From the NCBI GenBank assembly GCA_963978905.1, contig OZ022259.1, positions 12,276,001-12,340,000 on the forward strand: a DNA stretch of 64,000 bases, given 5' to 3'. The position numbers and the translations under genes are program-made. The notes beneath the pieces were generated by a model. That model worked only from the letters and a program-made list of their open reading frames with translations. It ran no database searches and was not told the DNA's origin. This stretch comes from Trichostrongylus colubriformis. Taxonomy: Eukaryota > Nematoda > Chromadorea > Rhabditida > Trichostrongylidae. Numbering within the stretch: position 1 is the stretch's first letter; every line of letters begins with the position of its first letter. This document shows positions 44,628 through 54,890 of the stretch, in pieces.

Positions 44628-44870
44628 TCACGGCCAGCCCACAACACAGTTTTTTTTGGTGCATAGGAAGGAGGAACCAGGACGCACCACACCTAGCTTC
44701 TCCGTCACGAAGGGCGCCATCCTGCGGCAGCAAGATAATCGTGACCCATCGCGAATTCCCGATTCTCCTGCATAGTGGATTATCTGGTTCATCCCTTTTA
44801 CACCACGGTTGCGCCGCATGAGTCTCTTCTTCGCAATCTCTGCCTTCAGCTCTACGCTACAAAACTAGCG
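44628..44870 (-). CDS. Candidate exon, unknown protein
   Basis: After an acceptor GTTTTGTAG at about 44863, the - strand encodes VELKAEIAKKRLMRRNRGVK and MNQIIHYAGESGIRDG up to a possible donor GG|GTCACG; the frame is open to 44628. It could belong with the exons at 43955-44142 and 45615-45890. Low certainty. Confidence 0.3.
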
Positions 44871-45614
44871 TTAAAGCGTTAAAGGCAACATGATATTGCA
44901 TACAGCAAACAGGCCAACCTCTTCGAAATACAACATGGCTCCCTTTGCATCTCTGATACAGCTTTGAAAGGCATTAATTTGTTCATCCTTGAATACTCCA
45001 ACCCAAGCGGAATGCCAGAGAGCCTGAAGCGCATGATATGATAGGTATGAAATGAGATTTTATTCGTAGATAATGTAGAACTGGAAAAGCTCACCGGTTA
45101 AATCACTACGCGACGTTGGACGTCCCTAGCTTCTCAACGTTCCAGTTGTTCCACAGGATCACTGAACGGTTCTGAATATTAGATGGCACGCAGGTGCTTA
45201 GGGAAGCTGTGGCACCTGTCGAAAGGAGCATGACTTCGTGCGACAGATGGTTGCCACAGGACCACCCGCCGATGCAGTTGTGGCGGGAGCAATACGATCT
45301 TGATGGTGATCCACCACGACTTGCTACTGTTAACGTCATCGTTATCGCAGCACGATATTCCTGCAGTCCTGGTTTTTATATACTGTCACCCTCGTCAACG
45401 TCGCAGTGTCGCCACGACAGGTTGGTAATTTGCTCACAAAAGGAGGTGACCTTTTCCGTGCGCGTGATAATTTTGCCAAAAATCCACTGAACCGCCTTAC
45501 GCGCCGGAGAACGTCACCACATTCTTTGCGCTAAACCCAGTCTCGACTTTGGTTTTTTTTTCATCCGCGGGTCTTTTATGTTTCGCCGCATGTTTCATTG
45601 CAAGCACTGGGATG

Positions 45615-45890
45615 TTAAGCGACTACTCCAAGCTGTGTTTTCAAAACTGTATATGATGTACCATTGCTTTTGTGCCCATAGTTCGTCATAGCCGACGCTA
45701 CCCTCCCCCATGCCTGACGCTTCCTCAATGATATGACATATTCATCAGAGCTGATGTTCCAAATGCTACATTCACCCTCTACGAATTCATTCAGATGAAG
45801 ACGCGAGGAATTCCTCGCCATTTCGATCTGAATGCCACAATTAAACAACTCATCGTTGCTCACAGGCGTCGAAGAGCCGATAAAACCGAG
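45615..45890 (-). CDS. Exon with a MADF-like DNA-binding segment
   Basis: The - strand is open from about 45897 to the TAA at 45615. The peptide contains LHLNEFVEGECSIWNISSDE followed by YVISLRKRQAWGRVASAM. This follows the MADF pattern L..FV....IW......Y....R..AW..VA, a Myb/SANT-related DNA-binding fold common in nematode transcription-factor-like proteins. The segment then ends TVLKTQLGVVA. The upstream boundary is not resolved. The match is by pattern only. Confidence 0.4.
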   Translation of the reverse strand, partial: LGFIGSSTPVSNDELFNCGIQIEMARNSSRLHLNEFVEGECSIWNISSDEYVISLRKRQAWGRVASAMTNYGHKSNGTSYTVLKTQLGVVA

Positions 45891-46663
45891 AGGGCGTCGT
45901 GATCATCATTATTTGATCTTTTTCGCCTTATCCCTTATATTATCATTTTTGGAGAATTCATTGCTTTGTTGGCCTTCATTTGGGTGTTTTGATTTATCTG
46001 TCCGCAGTCTTGCTCAGTGTGTCGTGAAGTAGTGTCAATAAGTATTACAAGTCACTCTTTTTTCCATACTGTATTGTCATCCTTACGAGGAGAATGGGAC
46101 TTCGTGGAAAATTTCGAAGGAATCCTGGCCAATTTGCATACACACTCGTCCATATTTCTGCCCAAACTCCAATGAAGGAGGGAGACGTTCATGTCCCCTC
46201 ATACGGCTCGAGCAAAGGTAACGTCAGACCTTGAAATTGAGCTGAGTACAGTGAAATCACACCTCATTGGGATAGCACTAAAGACATAATACCCAAGAAA
46301 GATAAAGTGCCAACAGACTGTTCAGGAAAAAAGGCATAGATAGATTACTAAAGAAAAGAAAAGAGCGAACACAAGACTCACATCTTCAAAAAGCACTACG
46401 AGGCGAACAAGCAAACATAGTTCACAAAAAGTGTGCGTAGAAGAAGAAGCAAGATAGAATGCACTAAATGAGCACGCTCAAAGGAAGGTAGAACAACACT
46501 GAACGTGTTGCTCACCTCTCGAAGATGTAGCGCAGAGGACAGATAACAATATATTCCACTTATCTTATAGAAAAAAACCGCCGGCAGAAGAAACTTACAA
46601 ACAACATTGCAGTTATGACCATAGATGCAAGAAAGACCACCGACGTGGCCCTTTCTATGAACT

Positions 46664-46710
46664 TCCAAATTAAAACTTCTCCCACACACTGGGAGAAGTT
46701 TTAATTTGGG
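46664..46710. repeat. Hairpin with 20-base perfect arms
   Basis: CCAAATTAAAACTTCTCCCA and its exact complement are separated by a 6-base loop. If transcribed it would form a stable stem. It may be a miniature foldback. Confidence 0.75.
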
Positions 46711-46914
46711 GGACCGCCGTAGTAGAGCACATCACTGAGCTGTAGTTGCTGCAGTACTTTTCAACTTCGTTGTGGAAAATGGGCATCTGAAAGTTCCAGA
46801 TAAAGGAAACCTAAAGAAAAAGCAGGTAATAAAAGTACATGAAAGAAGTACAAAAAATTCACACAAAAAATTCACATTCAGCAAAAACAGTCAAAGAACA
46901 CAGCAAAACTGAAA

Positions 46915-47515
46915 AAAAGCAACATCCTTGATGCGGCACGCGTCCGAACTTCGACGATGAACAATACCTTAAAAAAGGACATGAAATAAGCATTAGAAAC
47001 ATTTAAACATAAAGTATAATGGAAACTATACGACTAGCTATGAAAAATATTCAATATACATAACAAATTCTGAAAAAAAAGCAACATACCTTGATGCGGT
47101 CAACGGGCGGCTCGACTATTGACGAAATGTAAAAAAAACACACATAAACAAACATCAAACACATTCAAAAATAAAGCATGATAGAAACTATACGAATAGC
47201 TACGATAAATAGTCAAAGTACATAACAAATTCTGAAAGAAAACCAACATACCTCGATGCCATCAACGGGCGGCCTCGACTATTGACGAAATGTGAAAAAA
47301 ACACATATAAACAAACATCAAACACATTCAAAAATAAAGCATGATAGAAACTGTACGAATAGCTACGATAAATAGTCAAAATACATAACAAATTCCGAAA
47401 GAAAACCAACATACCCCGATGCGATCAACGGGCGGCCTCGACTATTGACGAAATGTGAAAAAAACACATATAAACAAACATCAAACACATTCAAAAATAA
47501 AGCAACGAAATATGA
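46915..47515 (+). repeat. Satellite array, ~162 bp unit, about 3.5 copies
   Basis: Units begin near 46920 (diverged), 47083, 47244 and 47407 with AACATACCTTGATGCGGTCAACGGGCGGC-like sequence and run through CGACTATTGACGAAATGT, ACATAAACAAACATCAAACA and AGCATGATAGAAACT. The last two full units are nearly identical. Open frames on the - strand (47200-47412, 47363-47557) just read through the repeat. Confidence 0.85.
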
Positions 47516-47579
47516 ACATAAAAACATGAAAAAAACATAAAACATAACATAGAGCAATACATGGAGAATACCGATTAGA

Positions 47580-48489
47580 AGATCAAAAACTTGAAATTCG
47601 CGGTAACATTCGAAACGCAGAGCGGGGCTGCGGTCGCGTCGCGGCGTGCGAACTGGAGCGCGCTAATCGACAAAAATGGCTGAAAATCGCTAAAGTAGAC
47701 CTTGTTTGCACGATCATAACTTTCCTCACTTTTTATGATTTGTGACCTCAGGTGTTTTTTGGAAAGAATTAGGTTTGCTCTTTCTAATGACTATTTTAGT
47801 TGCTTCAAATGTTCAGAAATGAGAGAGGAATGCGAGTCGAGGATTAGTCGAGGAAAATGAAAATTGCATGCGGGTTTTTTGACTTCTGACAGTTATAACT
47901 TTTTTGTGCTGTATGTTTTGCAACCCCAGTTGCTTTTCTGAAACTAGAGACTTTGCTCTTTCCAACGCGCCCGCCTCCTTTGTACGTTGCTTAGTTCTTG
48001 AGAAACGTGAGTCGAGGAAATGTCGAGGAAAATTTTTTTGCCATTAAGAGCGTGGCAGCGTCACTCAGGGAGCGCTCAAAACCTCCTCAAAAGCAGCGCC
48101 ATACTTTCTAAACAATTTTGCTAGTAGCAGTGCAGTAAAACCAACACCTTAGCGTTCTCCGTCCTTGCTCTGGGTATGCGCCATGCCTCCTACTTTCGCA
48201 GTAGATGTGATTGGAAGGGCAGCAGATGTAACTAGAAGGGTGGTTGGCCTAGTAAGATGATCTCGTGCGGCTATCAGATAGGACATACATTTGTGGCTTC
48301 GTTTAGGGATCCGCCATGCACCGGTTTTCTGCTACAAGTTGCAGATAACATGAAAAGGATGTTCCACGGTGTGAGTGATCGGTGAAAGCCCTTTGAATGC
48401 TCAATGTTCTAGTGAACAGTGAACACATTAGTGCACTTCCCCGTAAACACAGTAGCGTTCTCCTCTTCCCTTTTCGCCTTTTTTCGTCT
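47580..48489. other. Repeat-rich, no gene seen
   Basis: Two diverged copies of a ~130-base stretch lie at about 47690-47880 and 47885-48035. Each has ATAACTTTTTT/TTTCCTC, then GACTTTGCTCTTTC-like sequence and GAGTCGAGGAAATGTCGAGGAAAAT. No coding signal. Confidence 0.4.
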
Positions 48490-48490
48490 A

Positions 48491-48539
48491 TGATAAAGTG
48501 CAGGGACAGCGCAGCGCTGCACTGTCCCTGCACTTATCA
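48491..48539. repeat. Hairpin with ~18-base arms
   Basis: TGATAA(A)GTGCAGGGACAG and CTGTCCCTGCACTTATCA flank a 12-base GC-rich loop. Confidence 0.7.
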
Positions 48540-48689
48540 ATTCAGCACTATATCTTACTGCGATTCTTATTGGGCCCTTACGGCTCCTCCTCCGGTGAAA
48601 GGAACTATTGCAATGGTGAAAATCTCAGGGCTCATTTACAGGTAGCGCCTCCCATTACAGTTCAGCCGCGTGTGACAGAAGAAAGGATT

Positions 48690-49182
48690 CATGTGTGACC
48701 TTTGTAGAGACAAGAACAGCATTCGCTTCTATAAAACTCTGCTCGACATCGGAGACGCATTAAGGATACCTCACGTGGTTATTCAGGTGAAATAATATTC
48801 ACTATTAATCATTTCGGAGACTGATTCCCTTCTTTGTAGGCCATCAGGTGCATACTTGTCATCTCCGCCAGCAATGCCGATCCCGAACGCAGTTTCTCAA
48901 CAGCCAATAGGCTCACAAGAGGTGAAAGGAGCAGCTTAGGAGATAAAAACTTGGATAGCCTGTTGAGGTCAGCTTTACCAACTTTTAGCGCTTCATACAG
49001 TTTACCTATAAACTATCAACTCTTATCTCCAAATCAAAGATCTACCGCAGAGTTCAACGCGATGGGCCGAGCGTACTTACCGTTACGCCCGAAACTCTGG
49101 CTAAGCAGCGGCTTAACCCACTCACTGGTTAAGGACTTTCGGCTCACATGCCATCAACGTTCAAAAGTTTCGACAGCTTCAT
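48690..49182 (+). pseudogene. hAT-family transposase, C-terminal remnant
   Basis: 48690-48786 encodes DKNSIRFYKTLLDIGDALRI followed by a donor-like CAG|GTGAAA. After an acceptor TTTGTAG the frame resumes at 48841 with ISASNADPERSFSTANRLTR, GERSSLGDKNLDSLLRSAL, and ends at 49182. The S.SNADPERSFS.ANRLT motif and the following L.DD.LD.LLR pattern are the hAT dimerisation domain. The N-terminal zinc finger and catalytic core are absent, so this is a remnant. A host-domesticated use is possible but unsupported. Confidence 0.75.
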
Positions 49183-49739
49183 GAAGCGTGTGGAAGAGTC
49201 AATTATTTCAGGTATCTTTTTTTCCAGTTCATGCCTCTTCAATGGTAGTTGGAGCTCAGGATATCAGGTGCTGCACAAGATCTTGTGAAGCTATCTGCCC
49301 AGCACTATGATCTCGCATAAGCTCAATAGCAGACCAGATGCACACTTCATACGACTGTCAAAAGAGGATCATGAAACAGAAGCAATGATCTTTTCTTCTG
49401 ATGCTCTTCGTGATGATGATAATTGATATGATTAGACATGATTGAGACATTTCATTGGGTTTTAATTTTTATTTGTACAATCATTTACATGCACCACTGC
49501 AACAAAACTATAACAATTTAACAACGTGAACAACAAGCATGTTTTGCTGAATTGCTTGGCTCCATTAGACTCCGTTGATAGTATGAGGTATAGCCTAAAA
49601 TGGAAATAAATTTTTCCTCTTCTAGATGGATACCGACATGTCGTTCCTGCACACATCAATGAACTCTATGATAGCAATGCATCAGCATATAGTTTACAGT
49701 TTTATGAGTATCTTGGTTCTATCCGCTAGTAGACAGGCC

Positions 49740-49910
49740 CTTCCATAACGATGAGGTGTGCCATCATGGCAGCGCGATGGTGTGTGCTGAACGCGTTACG
49801 AACCCACAAATGGTGGCGGCCACCTTTTCAAGATGGCCTACAACCATTTGCGATTCAGCCAGCGAGGTAGCAGTGGCTCTTTTCGTGTATGTGGGGGAGA
49901 TATCGACTGT
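49740..49910 (+). repeat. Dispersed repeat R2, copy 2
   Basis: Matches 6884-7050 in inverted orientation (ACGCGTTACGAACCC, GGTGGCGGCCACC, TCAAGATGGCCTAC, CGATTCAGC). The overlapping 171-codon + frame (49756-50271) continues into CCCCCCTCCTGTC repeats, so it is probably not a gene. Confidence 0.55.
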
Positions 49911-50688
49911 ACGAAGGGCTAGAGGAAATCCCATGAAAGTATCGCTCAGCTACAGATGCGACCCCCCTCCTGTCCGGCCAAGTGCGACCCCCCCCCCTGT
50001 CGAGGAATCCTCGACTCCCGGAAAACCCTGGGTGTGGGTCGTCTTGGGCAGGCATAGATCTGGGATTCCATACCGGGACTCTGAGTGCGGCTGCGGCGCC
50101 CTTTGTCACTACACCACTTCTGCTCGGAAGATGACCTCGCCTTTACGTGAGGTTGAGTCGTATGTGATTTCCGATTCCGATTGTCTCCACACATTCATCA
50201 AACATTTGGGAGCACATTTTTACCATTCCGGCCGAAGTGGGATAGAGGCACGGTCAAATGTGGGTCGGTGACTATTCAAGGGTGGCTTCTAGTATAGGTA
50301 GGGGAAGGGAGGAGGGACGTTGTGCTCCTGAAAAATACTGGAGGAATCTTCGACGACGACTTCTTTCATAACGGTTTTCAGGACGATGGGGTGATCTCCA
50401 AATTGCGCATTGTACTAGCAATGAAATGCAATATTGGACAATTTTGAGGGTATGAATTGACTTTTCTCGCTTTTAAAGAGACATATTACTACATCAACAA
50501 CGCCAGTGATGATAGATGGGGATCGTATGGAATCAGGGTCGCCTTAGGATGGGAGAGGGGGGTACTAGTTCTCAAAAATTTTCCCTGAGGCAAGACTTGA
50601 CCCTGGTATGTGAAGATCAGTGACCCTCTTCGTGGTGATGGAATGACTGTCTGCTCTCTGAGGTGTATTAGCGTACTATTTTTTGAAG

Positions 50689-50892
50689 CATTTTCGCTAC
50701 TGTCTGCGTTACGATTTCGGTGTGAAAGCTGAAGCCAGTCGAACTATCGTAGCTATCGAAGAGCCTGAAATTCCTGGAGAGCTGAAGCACGTACATAGGT
50801 AAGTCAGTACCCATCGGCATATAACTGACAAATATTCAGTGCTCTCGGAGCGTCACCATTAGGCGCACTTCTCGAATCGTGGGAAGGTCGGG
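50689..50892 (+). CDS. Two candidate exons of an unidentified gene
   Basis: Exon 50689-50798 (acceptor TTTGAAG, donor GTAAGT) encodes HFRYCLRYDFGVKAEASRTI and AIEEPEIPGELKHVH. Exon 50840-50892 (acceptor ATTCAG, donor GTGAGT) continues in phase with SALGASPLGALLESWEGR. The phases agree across the 41-base intron, which is short but near the minimum seen in nematodes. They may be upstream exons of the 51110-51590 gene; a connecting exon in phase would need the acceptor at 51104-51105. No family recognised. Confidence 0.5.
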
Positions 50893-51109
50893 GTGAGTGG
50901 TGTTGCATGTGTCTAATTGTCTAATTTTGAACAGTGGACGATTGACGATATTATCTATTCTGTTACTCTATGACGGTATGCTATTTGCCCTATTCTGTGG
51001 TGTAACAAACAGATTCGACGGTTAGCTTCAACTTTACCAAGCAGCACGTTTTTTGCTGTGTATAAGAGATGGGTGTTGTCAATGCTACAGTCTTGCAACC
51101 GAAGCAAGG

Positions 51110-51590
51110 ATGCTTTTCTACGTGCTCTTAGCGTTTATTGCTCCCAATGCCTTCACTCAAGAGGACGTGATGGTTCAGGTGGTGGTTGTTCAATCAGTAG
51201 TTCTTCACAGGTGAGACCTCAGAAAAAAAATCGCCGCTGTGAATTTATCATTTGTATCACATCGAATTTTTAAGATTTGCGAAGGCAAGGTTCCAGGCAA
51301 TCTCTCAGATGAGCTACAAAAAAGTATGGTGATATCCTTGAAAACGAAGTGACAAATTTGTGCGCAAAAACGTGCTGCTGTTGAGAACATGGTAATGCCT
51401 CGAAGTTCCTTACTAATGACTATTGGCATTACTTTCCTGCAACAATGTCGATGGTGCTGCTCATTTCAGGGAAGGTAAGCAGGAAATCAGTAAAGCACAA
51501 GCTGTTGTAGTTCGGTACACTCTTGCACTCGGTGAAAAGCCCGTGACGGTCGACGCTCCAGGGTCTGCCCGGAGAGCTAAACGGATTTAG
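51110..51590 (+). CDS. Small two-exon protein with a signal-peptide-like start
   Basis: Exon 51110-51210 starts MLFYVLLAFIAPNAFTQED, a typical signal peptide, and ends at donor GTGAGA. Exon 51470-51590 (acceptor ATTTCAG) continues in phase and ends TAG, giving 73 residues. The C-terminal part reads EISKAQAVVVRYTLALGEKP and ends with basic SARRAKRI. As drawn it would be a small secreted protein. Alternatively the hydrophobic stretch is a membrane segment and these are the last two exons of the gene represented by 50689-50892. The function is unknown. Confidence 0.5.
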
Positions 51591-52729
51591 CGAGTTTTGC
51601 CTTCTGACGCTCCTTATCGAATCTTATAAACCGTTATCGATTCGGATCACCCGCCATTCGTGTCCCCGTTCCACACGCTACAACAACTATAGGTGTTACT
51701 TCTCTAGGATCAACGCGAAAGGCGGGACGGATTTCGCGGCATTCGCCTTTCAAGCTCTTATTAGCCCTTATCAGCCTATCACTATCTGTCCACCACCGCT
51801 AAGGTCCCCTCACTAAACCTTTTATTACTTGTAAAAGCAGGATCTTACCACACAAGTAAACTTATTTCTGAGTGATACCGTCAAACAAAGACTCCTCTAC
51901 AGACTGCAGTTTCAGTTCAAGGCCTGTAGTTAGGAAGCCTTATTTCCATAGATTTCCATTCGTTTTTTTTTCTCTCGCGACTGAAAAAGGGCTTCACTCC
52001 CGGTAATGAGAGCGGTAGAGCTCACAATTTAGCGCGGAATGTGCCTTCAAATAAATTTCTCATCCTGCACCTTGCACCTCACTTAGCTGAGATCCTTTGC
52101 TTCACTGAGTACCAGTTTCCCTCAGAGCACAAAAAAAAAATGAGTGAGAAATGTAAACGTCGAGCAAAGTTATGGTTACAATCCGAATTTTCTATTCAAC
52201 CGTTTATATTTTTACCGCTGCTGCACAGCACATCTAGAGGCAGCATTAGGGGAACTCTGGACGAAAAGTAGAAGAAATAGTGAATCTGAAAGTCGAGATG
52301 CCTAGTAACAGGACGGTGAAAAAGGAGCCCTTCTCTCCTTAATCCTCCACGCGGACGACCTTTCCGTATCCACATTACCCCTAATGCTGTCTTTAAGTAC
52401 ATAGAAACTGTGCATCACACGAGCAACGGAGAAGAAATAAGCGGATTGCATCATAATGATCCTTTGAGGAATGAAAAGGATTGCAATAACCATGCAGCAC
52501 TACATGCTCGTGGACAGTTTAGCGCGGCTTCCCATTATTCCTTCCCATTATCATCAAATTTTTCTAAATTAAGCCCATAAAGAGATTAATAGGTAATCTA
52601 AGTGGTAATATAAGATTGTTACATAAAAATAAGAATGAGAGCATAAAACTCGAAAAGCAAAACTCATAAAAACGGACTGAAAAAGGAAAGCCATTTTCTT
52701 GACAGAACCTCTGGTTGTGAGTAATCTAA
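51591..52729. other. Intergenic, no gene seen
   Basis: No splice-bounded exon or element ends recognised. Short open frames (52041-52271 + and 52196-52402 -) have no motif. Confidence 0.4.
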
Positions 52730-52853
52730 ATGAGTACGAATGATTTCGCGCTCCAGTGGACGCCGAGGCCGGACGCGAAGCTGCGCAGTTCGTCGCGCAA
52801 TTTGCAGCGTGCTAGCCCGGACGAGTTAAAGGCCCGCCTCCCGTGGGGACCAA
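52730..52853 (+). CDS. Candidate first exon, GC-rich
   Basis: ATG at 52730, open to a donor CCAA|GTAAGC. It encodes MSTNDFALQWTPRPDAKLRS and ASPDELKARLPWGPS. The exon is much more GC-rich than its AT-rich surroundings and has gene-like codon use, but no continuing exon was found and the family is unknown. Confidence 0.35.
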
Positions 52854-52943
52854 GTAAGCACTGGGAGCGAAATACTGTACTGCAATCCTGCCCACAACTG
52901 TTAAAAGATACTACAAGGATGGTGAGTTATGGGCAAAAGCTTG

Positions 52944-53017
52944 GGTGTCGGACGGGACACGAACTCACACTTCATCCTTTCCGGGGATATGTGCTAATCC
53001 ATTACACTACCGACACC
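52944..53017 (-). repeat. tRNA-derived repeat (SINE-like), full-length copy
   Basis: On the - strand 74 bases fold as a tRNA. The acceptor stem is GGTGTCGG/CCGACACC, the A-box-like region is TAGTGTAATGGATTAGCAC, the anticodon stem is ATCC/GGAT with loop CCGGAAA, and the T arm is GTTCGTGTCCC. The loop lacks the invariant U33 and would give anticodon GGA, not used by standard eukaryotic serine tRNAs, so I read it as a mobile tRNA-like sequence. The tail after it (AAGCTTTTGCCCATAACTC) is shared with the palindrome at 8413-8539. Confidence 0.7.
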
Positions 53018-54870
53018 ACCTTCACCTTAACTCAGCTTTTGAATGGTATATTTACGGTTATGGTTATGTCAAAATCAATGTTGAAAGATAATTCAGCGGG
53101 AATTAGAGCGAGTCGAGGTTTTGAAATTGCCGACTTCTCAGCTAAGAAAAGGAGATTTTCGGTTTCTTTCGAGTTTCTCTTCATGTTTGTACTGTATCTA
53201 GCATAATGATTTTGAAACAACATGGAATCCTGAAGTTTCCTGGTACTATTCCCTTAGTTCCCGTGTACTATTCCCACTCTGCCCGCATAATCTTTTTTGG
53301 AAAAGTTTCTTCAGCATTATAAAGGTGGGATGCAGTTACTCTCACCACGGATGCCGACCTAAACTGAGAGTTATGGAATCAATTAGATTTTTATCATTGT
53401 AGCGCAGTGCAAAGAAGGTGCAGCAGGGCAAAGGCTAGCACGCTCCGGCGAAAGGCCTCCAAAGAGCATGGGAGCGAAAGTATTATATTTTTAACACAAT
53501 CCCCAGATGCTCTTTGAAGAACGATAGTTTCTGAACGGCTAGTAAATAAAATGAAATTGCGAAGTTTCTCAGAGTCTCAAAAATGAAGATTGCAGCTTGT
53601 GTGAAATTGTGAAATCCAAAACTCGGCCTCCACCAACCTCTTTACCATTCACCTCATTATTTCATTCGTGACGGAACAGGGTTTTATATACGTGCATGTG
53701 ATTGTGCATAAACAGCGACTGAACATTTCGATAAGATGTCTTTACTCGTGCAGGCAACTCACATCATACATCCTACCCAATTGGAGAAATCCATGCTTTC
53801 TCAGGAAGCGACTTGAAATGGGTGTTTCGTAAGCCAGGATTTCGCACCGCGACACGAGGCTGCGACACGATGGGTGCGAGCTATGGGCTGTTATTGGGTC
53901 TCAAACGATTACACGGTGATGCTGGAGGGCCTGTATATGTATGTGTGGGTATTATGTACTCACATTAGCATCCATCTATAGCAGTGCTCATAGCTCGCAC
54001 ACAATGAGTCGCATCCGGTTAAACATGCGAAGAATGCGATGTCTGACGTAAGTGTACTTACCCAAGTCGGATTTTCAAGGAGAACCACAAGTGCGAAGCC
54101 ACCGCTAAACCCTCAACCACTCAGCCACTTTACCTATTAATGGGCGATAAGTGGAGAACTTGTTCGGATTCGCTTTCGAATGGTTCACAACTAATATAGA
54201 TTAAGAAGCAGAGGAAGTTTTCTAAGGGTTAGCGGAAGAAATCGGTTCAGTGACAGCATGAGTTGAGATTTCCCTTCATCCATCAACTCATAGAGAACTC
54301 CTCAGCTGATGTCATTCGTCAAAGCTTAATTAAGTCATTTTTCACTTAGTTCCCAGCGCAAACTTTCGAATCCCACGAGACCTTGCTAAAGCGAGGAGCG
54401 TGCTCTTGAAATTAACCCGTTGCAGGGAGATTATCCTGACTTCTCAGAATATCCTCTATTTTAAATGACGTAAGCTCGCCTGCCCTCCTAAGAGGGCACA
54501 CTTCCTCAGCGCCTTGGTGTTTTACTGCTCCAAAATGTGGCGATATCGCAAATCATCATCGGCTTCTGGATAGCCGCCAGCTCACGGCCTCTGAAGTCCA
54601 CCTGGGGATCGTGAAAGTCATCTCCGCGACGTGAGTGACGTCTTCTAGTTCCCTCGTTCCCTCTCGAACTCGCTCACTCTCAGTCGGCGTTGCTTCATTG
54701 ATCGTCGCCTCAGTTGCTGCTGCCACCATCCCTGCCGCGCCAGCTATCGGCGCAGATATTCACGTACGTCCTTATGCTGCCGCATTAACGGACTCCCGAC
54801 TACACCGTCGAATCTCTATCCAGCTGTCAGGCCCTGTACTCTGTAGCTATCAAACCGTAGCCACGCTCTG
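53018..54870. other. Intergenic upstream of the transporter gene
   Basis: An inverted repeat GCGACACGATGGGTGCGAGCTATG at 53870-53893 pairs with CATAGCTCGCACACAATGAGTCGC at 53990-54013, marking a small foldback. The open frame 54635-54880 ends just before the transporter start and is probably leader or promoter sequence. No other gene seen. Confidence 0.4.
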
Positions 54871-54883
54871 TTTCTATCTGTAG
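54871..54883 (+). promoter_or_regulatory. Possible spliced-leader acceptor of the transporter gene
   Basis: TTTCTATCTGTAG ends 7 bases before the ATG at 54891. It is weaker than the TTTTCAG sites at the ALDH9 genes, but the position is the same kind. Confidence 0.4.
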
Positions 54884-54890
54884 CGCTATC

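Noticed and set aside
47200..47557. Two - strand ORFs with repeated peptide
   Set aside because: They read through the 162-bp satellite units.
49756..50271. 171-codon + strand open frame
   Set aside because: Runs from repeat R2 into C-rich repeats with no motif or splice context.
52944..53017. A functional tRNA gene
   Set aside because: The anticodon loop lacks U33, the anticodon GGA is not used by standard eukaryotic serine tRNAs, and a shared tail and other truncated copies indicate a mobile tRNA-like repeat.
54635..54880. 82-codon open frame just before the transporter gene
   Set aside because: Serine/alanine-rich, ends at the likely trans-splice acceptor, and has no motif; more likely leader or promoter sequence.
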